Of a DNA stretch of 7,149 nucleotides, positions 1 to 3,833 are shown piece by piece. Every line of letters begins with the position of its first letter. The first letter of the stretch is position 1. Under the pieces are notes generated by a model, which searched no databases, was not told the origin of the DNA, and was given only the letters and a program-made list of their open reading frames with translations. This DNA is from Euryarchaeota archaeon UBA62 (GTDB lineage: Archaea > Thermoplasmatota > Poseidoniia > Poseidoniales > Thalassarchaeaceae), in NCBI GenBank assembly GCA_002502095.1, contig DAPJ01000028.1, positions 1 to 7,149 of the forward strand, given 5' to 3'. The translations under genes were made by a program, and so were the position numbers.

Positions 1-161
1 CCGGGCGGGGGAGGAGGCGGGGGGATTTCAATCCCATTCTGGATTTTTTCAGATATTACCTCTTCTATGGCCTCATTTTCATAATCTAAATCGATATCAG
101 GCGGTGGAGGAGGAGGAGGAATAGGGAATCCAGGAGGGAGAGGGGGCGGTTGTTCTGTCAT
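1..161 (-). CDS. N-terminal fragment of a proline-rich protein (truncated by window edge)
   Basis: I do not recognise this protein. An uninterrupted minus-strand frame runs from an ATG at 161 to the window edge, giving about 53 residues. The translation begins MTEQPPPLPPGFPIP, continues with seven consecutive prolines (about residues 15-21), then an acidic, likely helical stretch with many Asp and Glu (about 22-46), then a second run of seven prolines (about 47-53) before the sequence is cut. No signal peptide or membrane segment is seen in this part. An AGGTGG element (170-175 on plus) lies 8 bases before the ATG, a plausible Shine-Dalgarno site that supports the start. Proline codons are mixed (CCT, CCC, CCG, CCA), so the tracts are not a simple trinucleotide expansion. 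Polyproline runs are known to stall ribosomes and to depend on aIF5A in archaea. The function lies in the missing part. The frame and start are fairly secure; the product is unknown. Confidence 0.6.
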   Translation of the reverse strand, partial: MTEQPPPLPPGFPIPPPPPPPDIDLDYENEAIEEVISEKIQNGIEIPPPPPPP

Positions 162-169
162 GGGCGGTG

Positions 170-175
170 CCACCT
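170..175 (-). promoter_or_regulatory. Shine-Dalgarno site of the proline-rich gene
   Basis: Read on minus this is AGGTGG, 8 bases before the ATG at 161. It matches the anti-Shine-Dalgarno core AGGTG and supports 161 as the start. Confidence 0.5.
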
Positions 176-199
176 GTTTGAGCAGAGAGGCAACAATAC

Positions 200-209
200 T
201 CTGTATAAC
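200..209 (-). promoter_or_regulatory. Candidate TATA box for the proline-rich gene
   Basis: The minus strand reads GTTATACAG here, 39-48 bases upstream of the ATG at 161. A start about 25 bases downstream would give a short leader that includes the Shine-Dalgarno site. Assigned by eye; no mapped transcript. Confidence 0.35.
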
Positions 210-251
210 GGTTGCTTGAGGATAGATGTAAACAAGTCAGACATCCTTGAA

Positions 252-260
252 GTCTATTAG
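252..260 (+). promoter_or_regulatory. Candidate TATA box for the GPN GTPase/argF pair
   Basis: The plus strand reads GTCTATTAG with its centre about 26 bases before the ATG at 282, the spacing expected for an archaeal leaderless transcript. No Shine-Dalgarno sequence is visible before that ATG, which fits a leaderless start. Weak match, assigned by eye. Confidence 0.4.
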
Positions 261-281
261 CCAGAACACTATCGTAAGTAC

Positions 282-1118
282 ATGGATGGAACAACCCCCC
301 CAGTACTTTTCGTCGTTGGAACCGCAGGAGCTGGCAAGAGTACCCTAGTAACATCTTTCCAAAGGTGGTCAAGATTCCTAGAAGTTGAAACTCTAGCTAT
401 TAATCTGGATCCGGGTGCTGAAAGAGTACATTATGATCCTGAATTTGACGTAAGAGATCTGATTTCTTTATCCGAAGTAATGGATGAATATGATCTGGGG
501 CCAAACGGTGCGCAGATTCTAGCTGCAGATTTGGTCGCGTCACAGGCTATTGATATTCATGAAGAACTAGATGGCCTTTCTGGAGACATTATGGTCATTG
601 ATACGCCCGGACAGGTGGAGTTATTCGCATTCAGGGAAGCATCTAGTCACTTAGTGGAAGTTCTGGGCAGGGGTAGGGCCTGTCTGGCCTTCCTATTCGA
701 TCCTATGCTTTCACAGACGCCAAGTGGTTTCGTGTCGCAAATGTTACTCTCATCGATTGTCCATTTCAGACTTGGACTACCTACGGCTAATTTTCTCTCA
801 AAATCAGACTTACTAGAGCCGGAGACTCTTGAGAAAATAGTTGAGTGGGGGGATAACCTAAGTGCATTAGAAGCCGCTCTATATGAGGAGTCGTCGAATC
901 AGTCAATGGTCCACGGTTCAGGAAGTCAGAGAGCTGAATTTGCTATTGGCCAACTCAGAATGATGCAACACGCATCTATTCAGCCTGGACTAATCCCTCT
1001 GTCTAGTGAGAATGAAGATGGATTAGCCGATGTCCTGACATTCGTACAGAGTGTGTATGGCGGGATGGCCGATACTCGTGATGGTTTTGCAGGAGATATT
1101 GAGCATGAGAGAAACTGA
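282..1118 (+). CDS. GPN-loop GTPase
   Basis: A 278-residue cytoplasmic P-loop GTPase of the GPN (ATP_bind_1) family. Visible motifs in order: Walker A GTAGAGKST at 13-21; the family-defining GPN loop as GPNGA at 73-77; G3 motif DTPGQ at 107-111; G4 motif SKSD at 173-176; and a G5-like PLSSEN segment near 238. The length is normal for the family. Eukaryotic paralogues (Gpn1/Npa3, Gpn2, Gpn3) act in assembly and nuclear import of RNA polymerase II. The archaeal homodimeric proteins are GTPases whose cellular role is not settled, so a role in RNA polymerase or other complex assembly is only inferred. SKxD instead of NKxD at G4 is, from memory, also seen in eukaryotic Gpn2 and Gpn3 and is not a defect. 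The gene heads a plus-strand pair: argF begins inside its last codons. The start was chosen as the ATG just before the P-loop, with a TATA-like element at leaderless spacing. Confidence 0.93.
   Translation: MDGTTPPVLFVVGTAGAGKSTLVTSFQRWSRFLEVETLAINLDPGAERVHYDPEFDVRDLISLSEVMDEYDLGPNGAQILAADLVASQAIDIHEELDGLSGDIMVIDTPGQVELFAFREASSHLVEVLGRGRACLAFLFDPMLSQTPSGFVSQMLLSSIVHFRLGLPTANFLSKSDLLEPETLEKIVEWGDNLSALEAALYEESSNQSMVHGSGSQRAEFAIGQLRMMQHASIQPGLIPLSSENEDGLADVLTFVQSVYGGMADTRDGFAGDIEHERN
1091..1096 (+). promoter_or_regulatory. Shine-Dalgarno site of argF, inside the GPN gene
   Basis: AGGAGA lies 8 bases before the ATG at 1105 and within the coding end of the upstream GTPase gene. It decides the argF start in favour of 1105 over the ATG at 1126 or the GTG at 1051. 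Confidence 0.6.
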
Positions 1119-2064
1119 ACCAAAAATGGACCTGCTAGCAATAGATGATTTCAATGGAGAGCTCCAGCAATTAATCGATTGGGCCATTAGAATGAAGAAT
1201 GACGATGGCTTTGCTGATAGTTTCAAGCCTTTAGATGGGATGTCCATAGGTTCGATATATGAAAAACCGTCCACAAGGACAAGAGTTTCCTTTGAGGTAG
1301 GGGTCAGTAAACTTGGAGGACAGCCACTAACATTGCTCGCAAATGACATTCAGCTGGGAAAGAGTGAGTCAATAGCAGATACAGCTGCAGTATTGTCTAG
1401 ATTTATGGATGGTATCACGTACAGATGCTTCGGCCATTCAGATGTGCAAGAATTGGCCAAGCATTCTTCAGTTCCAGTAATTAACGCGCTTTCTGATATG
1501 CATCATCCATGTCAGGCGGCTGCAGACTTAATGACGATAACAGAGAAGATTGATTCTGTCAAAGGTCATGTTTCATGGGTAGGTGATGGCAACAATGTTC
1601 TGCATGACTTGATGCTTGGTTGTGCGTCTCTTGGTATCGATATCAAATATGCAACTCCCGTAGGATTTGAGCCAGACGCTGATGTAGTCTCTAGGGCTGT
1701 TACAATGGCTAGTGACAATGGTTCCAGTGTCATCTCCTCCAATGACCCAGTTGAGGTCGTAAGTGATGCCGGAGTGGTATACACTGATGTTTTTGTATCC
1801 ATGGGAGAAGAGAGCTTAGATGGGAAGATGAGTGCATTTGATGGTTTTCAGATCAGTGAGGAGCTAGTTTCTCATGCTGATTCTAATTACTTATTCATGC
1901 ATTGTCTACCTGCACACAGGGGAGAGGAAGTCACGGATGGCGTTATTGACTCTAAGAATAGTGTAGTTTTCGACCAAGCGGAGAATAGGATGTGGGCGCA
2001 GATGTCCCTTCTGACAAGAATGTGTAATGAAGCGGCATGGCACACCTACAATGAGTTGTACTAG
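1105..2064 (+). CDS. argF: Ornithine carbamoyltransferase
   Basis: A 319-residue cytoplasmic enzyme that joins carbamoyl phosphate and ornithine to give citrulline and phosphate (EC 2.1.3.3), the sixth step of arginine synthesis. Diagnostic motifs, numbered from the ATG at 1105: carbamoyl-phosphate loop STRTR at 56-60; HPCQ at 134-137; DGNN at 161-164; the ornithine-binding D228 and S232-M233-G234 of the SMG loop; and the catalytic HCLPAHRGEE at 266-275. The SMG loop and HCLP motif separate it from aspartate carbamoyltransferase. Length and motif order match archaeal OTCs such as that of Pyrococcus. The start at 1105 has an AGGAGA site 8 bases upstream and overlaps the GTPase gene by 14 bases, suggesting translational coupling. 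An ATG at 1126 would give 312 residues starting right at the conserved N-terminal helix and cannot be excluded. Whether the enzyme is anabolic or catabolic cannot be read from sequence, but no arginine deiminase or carbamate kinase gene is adjacent. Confidence 0.96.
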   Translation: MRETEPKMDLLAIDDFNGELQQLIDWAIRMKNDDGFADSFKPLDGMSIGSIYEKPSTRTRVSFEVGVSKLGGQPLTLLANDIQLGKSESIADTAAVLSRFMDGITYRCFGHSDVQELAKHSSVPVINALSDMHHPCQAAADLMTITEKIDSVKGHVSWVGDGNNVLHDLMLGCASLGIDIKYATPVGFEPDADVVSRAVTMASDNGSSVISSNDPVEVVSDAGVVYTDVFVSMGEESLDGKMSAFDGFQISEELVSHADSNYLFMHCLPAHRGEEVTDGVIDSKNSVVFDQAENRMWAQMSLLTRMCNEAAWHTYNELY

Positions 2065-2969
2065 ATTAGCGAGCTTATGAGTAGCGCTGCGAGGCAAAGT
2101 AGCATTGACTTCTTCAAGAGACTTGATGCAGAGGCATCTTCCCCAATAATTATCCTTCCTTTTACCATCATCAAGGTCATTACAGCGGGAATCACTAAGA
2201 CAACGTGGAGTGGGGGGAAAATACCTATGGCGAAAGGCAATAAGACAGAGGCTAACGCTAGAATAGACATCACCCAAGCAACAGTTCTTGCATTTTCAGA
2301 ACCGATTCTCATTGCTAGTGTATTTCTTCCCTCATCTCCTTCCATATCCTGGACATCTTTGATAATCTCCCTAGATGTATTGTAGAAAATACCAACGAAA
2401 AATAAAGACCATGCTTTATGACTAAATGGCTCAAATACCGCAGAGGCGCCGAAAACTACTACCAATCCTACTGAGATGCTGATTGAAATATTGCCAGGAA
2501 GGCCCTTGTCTTTGAGCCGGAGCCCGAATGGGAACTCATAATTTATGAGTAAGATTAGTGCCATTATCCAGATAGCCAGTGACGGATACCAATCTGAGAC
2601 CTCGAATCCTTCTACTGGATTTGATTCTGATATTATCCAGTAGCAGAGAGCAATGCTGAGGATAGAAGAAATCATAGTTATTGCAGTAGCAGTTTTTGCA
2701 TGATTAAGAGAAATTCTTCCACTAGGCAGGGGTCTGTCGGGACGATTAACTAAGTCAATTTCAAAATCATAAATATCATTCAATGCATTCCACGAACACA
2801 TGAAGAAAAGAACAGATGAAGCGTGTAGTATGGTGATCTGTGCCAGTAACCCTTGAGGGACATCCCCTAAAGCTATGATAGATCCTAAGAAAACACCGAA
2901 AACACCTGTGAGATTGTTTCCCAGACGAAATAATGTGGCCCAGTCTGTCACCGAAGTGTTGGCATTCAC
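2061..2969 (-). CDS. UbiA-family prenyltransferase, probable digeranylgeranylglyceryl phosphate synthase
   Basis: A 302-residue polytopic membrane protein. UbiA enzymes transfer a polyprenyl chain from its diphosphate to an acceptor. In archaea the best-known member is (S)-2,3-di-O-geranylgeranylglyceryl phosphate synthase (EC 2.5.1.42), which attaches the second ether chain of membrane lipids. The first Asp-rich motif is N64-D65-xx-D68-xxx-D72, followed by NRPDRPLPSGRI at 75-86. The second is D205-VQ-D208-MEG-D212, followed by GRNTLA at 214-219. Roughly eight or nine hydrophobic segments are visible, for example 16-35, 41-62, 93-113, 129-149, 158-179, 230-251, 254-269 and 288-302. The start is a GTG with no clear Shine-Dalgarno site; the next in-frame candidate is a GTG at 2951, and an in-frame stop at 2985-2987 prevents extension. 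The winged-helix gene ends 40 bases upstream on the same strand, so co-transcription is likely. Other UbiA substrates (menaquinone, haem, chlorophyll-type) are possible, but the archaeal context favours the lipid role. Confidence 0.85.
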   Translation of the reverse strand: MNANTSVTDWATLFRLGNNLTGVFGVFLGSIIALGDVPQGLLAQITILHASSVLFFMCSWNALNDIYDFEIDLVNRPDRPLPSGRISLNHAKTATAITMISSILSIALCYWIISESNPVEGFEVSDWYPSLAIWIMALILLINYEFPFGLRLKDKGLPGNISISISVGLVVVFGASAVFEPFSHKAWSLFFVGIFYNTSREIIKDVQDMEGDEGRNTLAMRIGSENARTVAWVMSILALASVLLPFAIGIFPPLHVVLVIPAVMTLMMVKGRIIIGEDASASSLLKKSMLLCLAALLISSLI

Positions 2970-3009
2970 GTGTCTCTGTAGGTATTACTTGACTTGAGTA
3001 TTCCCTATG

Positions 3010-3264
3010 TCATGCGTGAGCCGTAGCTTCGCCAACCCTCAGTCCCCACACACAGACCGTGTAGGTACTGCCTCTGAATTGACCCCTGATATGGCCAATT
3101 TTATCGAACCTTGTATCCTTGGCGAGAATGTTACCTACCTGATTCATTGTAGCTCCCCATCTAAATCTCTCATTTAGATGATCGAATATTTCCACAGTAT
3201 TAGCAGAACCTCTTTCTTCTAGAAGGATCCTAACTTCCTCCCTTAATCTAGTTGTTTTAGACAT
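3010..3264 (-). CDS. Small winged-helix DNA-binding protein
   Basis: An 84-residue protein that looks like a single winged helix-turn-helix domain, with no sensor or membrane part. Residues 4-17 form a charged first helix; 21-35 (starting ANTVEIFDHLNERF) and 38-50 (starting ATMNQVGNILAK) fit the helix-turn-helix; residues 52-76 (RFDKIG, then GSTYTVCVWGLR) fit the beta wing. The short hydrophilic tail (77-84) is probably disordered. I cannot name the family with confidence; architecturally it resembles small archaeal regulators. The ATG at 3264 was chosen because the domain begins immediately after it; the frame stays open to an ATG at 3375, but those 37 residues do not look like part of the domain. 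UbiA follows 40 bases downstream on the same strand, so the protein may regulate or simply be co-transcribed with it. No strong Shine-Dalgarno site precedes the ATG; the upstream 90-residue frame ends in a TGATG overlap with it, which could supply ribosomes. Confidence 0.72.
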   Translation of the reverse strand: MSKTTRLREEVRILLEERGSANTVEIFDHLNERFRWGATMNQVGNILAKDTRFDKIGHIRGQFRGSTYTVCVWGLRVGEATAHA

Positions 3265-3536
3265 CAGACCGACGCCCCTATCTTTTGAGATTGTGTCTTC
3301 ATTCTTGATCTCAGGCCCTTCCAAGAAGAAGGGGAGACTTCGACAGGTGTGGCCAATCTCGGTAGGGGCTTCCATGATCCAAGATTAGCTAACCTGCCCC
3401 CTCCACAGACGAGAGAATCATGACTTGGCTTTAGTTCATTATTAGCCCTTCGGAGTGAGCTTAGCGGAACAATCCTGTATGGCTTTGACTTCATCTGGTA
3501 GGTTACGTCTAAATCGTAGTTACTGCTTCTTTTCAT
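3264..3536 (-). CDS. Possible small leaderless gene, 90 residues, no recognised family
   Basis: Doubtful gene, listed because its context is better than its sequence. An open minus-strand frame starts with an ATG at 3536 (MKRSSNYDLDVTYQ...) and ends in a TGA whose last base is the first base of the winged-helix gene's ATG (TGATG), a typical arrangement for translational coupling. A TATA-like element lies 19-30 bases before the ATG, right for a leaderless message. The product would be basic, Ser/Pro/Lys/Arg-rich, with a central Gly-rich patch (CGGGRLANLGSW), no membrane segment and no domain I know. Third-position base choice shows no obvious coding bias by eye. If it is not translated, the same stretch is a long 5' leader of the winged-helix/UbiA transcript. 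Nothing better is visible on either strand between 3265 and 3536. Confidence 0.3.
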   Translation of the reverse strand: MKRSSNYDLDVTYQMKSKPYRIVPLSSLRRANNELKPSHDSLVCGGGRLANLGSWKPLPRLATPVEVSPSSWKGLRSRMKTQSQKIGASV

Positions 3537-3553
3537 GAAACCACGTTGATGTG

Positions 3554-3566
3554 ATTTACATATTAA
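3554..3566 (-). promoter_or_regulatory. Candidate TATA box for the minus-strand winged-helix/UbiA unit
   Basis: The minus strand reads TTAATATGTAAAT here, 18-30 bases before the ATG at 3536. The A/T run is among the best TATA-like matches in the window, and the spacing predicts transcription starting at or next to that ATG. It would drive the small frame, the winged-helix gene and possibly UbiA. Confidence 0.45.
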
Positions 3567-3630
3567 CCAAGGCAACGGAGTGGAGGTAAAAGTGAAAGTG
3601 AAAATAATAGTAATGAGGGTACCCACTGTT
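3567..3630. other. Divergent spacer between the UbiA unit and tRNA-Glu
   Basis: No gene seen. It holds a purine-rich stretch (about 3578-3606) with a tandem GTGAAA and a GGAGGTAA string resembling a Shine-Dalgarno site. The open plus-strand frame behind it runs straight through the tRNA and is not credible. A GGGTACCC palindrome lies at 3618-3625. Confidence 0.4.
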
Positions 3631-3640
3631 TTCAAATATG
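3631..3640 (+). promoter_or_regulatory. Candidate TATA box for tRNA-Glu
   Basis: TTCAAATATG lies 23-32 bases before the first base of the mature tRNA, the position expected if transcription starts a few bases before the tRNA 5' end. It is flanked by ACCCAC (3621-3626) and its inverted copy GTGGGT (3645-3650). Confidence 0.45.
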
Positions 3641-3662
3641 GAAGGTGGGTGGCACTAATACC

Positions 3663-3740
3663 GCTCGTGTGGTGTAGTTCGGTCCATCATGTCGCCCTCT
3701 CGAGGCGACGACCCGGGTTCAAATCCCGGCACGAGCACCA
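3663..3740 (+). tRNA. tRNA-Glu (anticodon CTC), CCA encoded
   Basis: Folds as a complete cloverleaf. The acceptor arm GCTCGTG (3663-3669) pairs fully with CACGAGC (3730-3736), followed by discriminator A and an encoded CCA (3738-3740). The anticodon stem TCGCC (3692-3696) pairs with GGCGA (3704-3708) around the seven-base loop CTCTCGA, giving anticodon CTC at 3699-3701, which reads GAG (glutamate). The T stem CCGGG/CCCGG closes the loop TTCAAAT. The D arm has the GGTGTAGTTCGGTC form usual for archaeal tRNA-Glu. The variable loop is four bases. There is no intron. It reads only GAG, so a second tRNA-Glu with TTC is expected elsewhere in the genome. Confidence 0.96.
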
Positions 3741-3750
3741 AAATATATTA
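3741..3750 (+). promoter_or_regulatory. Candidate TATA box for the lipoprotein gene
   Basis: AAATATATTA begins on the base after the tRNA CCA. If used, transcription would start near 3770 and leave a leader of about 65 bases before the ATG at 3834. It could equally be an A/T-rich tRNA trailer. A second, weaker A/T element (TTCTAATAAT, 3804-3813) sits at leaderless spacing, but the clear Shine-Dalgarno site argues for a leadered message. Confidence 0.35.
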
Positions 3751-3823
3751 CAATCCCAGCATCTTGGTGGATTTATCCTCAATACTAGTTAATTGAGAGG
3801 AACTTCTAATAATCTCGGGCCAC

Positions 3824-3829
3824 AAGGAG
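3824..3829 (+). promoter_or_regulatory. Shine-Dalgarno site of the lipoprotein gene
   Basis: AAGGAG, four bases before the ATG at 3834. The spacing is on the short side, but it supports this start, as does the signal peptide that begins at once. Confidence 0.55.
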
Positions 3830-3833
3830 TTAC

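Noticed and set aside
97..372. Minus-strand open frame of 91 codons across the left divergent spacer
   Set aside because: It overlaps both the proline-rich gene in another frame and the start and P-loop of the GPN GTPase; no Shine-Dalgarno site and no family resemblance.
798..812. SKSD instead of NKxD in the GTPase G4 motif as a sign of lost GTP specificity
   Set aside because: Ser at this position also occurs in other GPN-family members, and all other motifs are intact.
1051..1104. N-terminal extension of argF from a GTG
   Set aside because: It would add 18 residues without OTC similarity and increase overlap with the GTPase gene; the ATG at 1105 has a good AGGAGA site.
3265..3375. N-terminal extension of the winged-helix protein to an ATG at 3375
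   Set aside because: The 37 added residues do not resemble part of the domain and the conserved-looking helix begins directly after the ATG at 3264.
3376..3560. Structured RNA (RNase P, SRP or 5S) in the weakly coding stretch
   Set aside because: I looked for the conserved cores on both strands and did not find them; only short chance pairings are visible.
3580..3792. Plus-strand open frame of 70 codons behind a GGAGGTAA string
   Set aside because: It reads straight through the complete tRNA-Glu gene and has no recognisable features.
3663..3833. tRNA 3' end as an integration (att) site for a mobile element
   Set aside because: I found no second copy of the tRNA 3' end and no integrase gene in the window; the downstream genes look like normal chromosomal genes.
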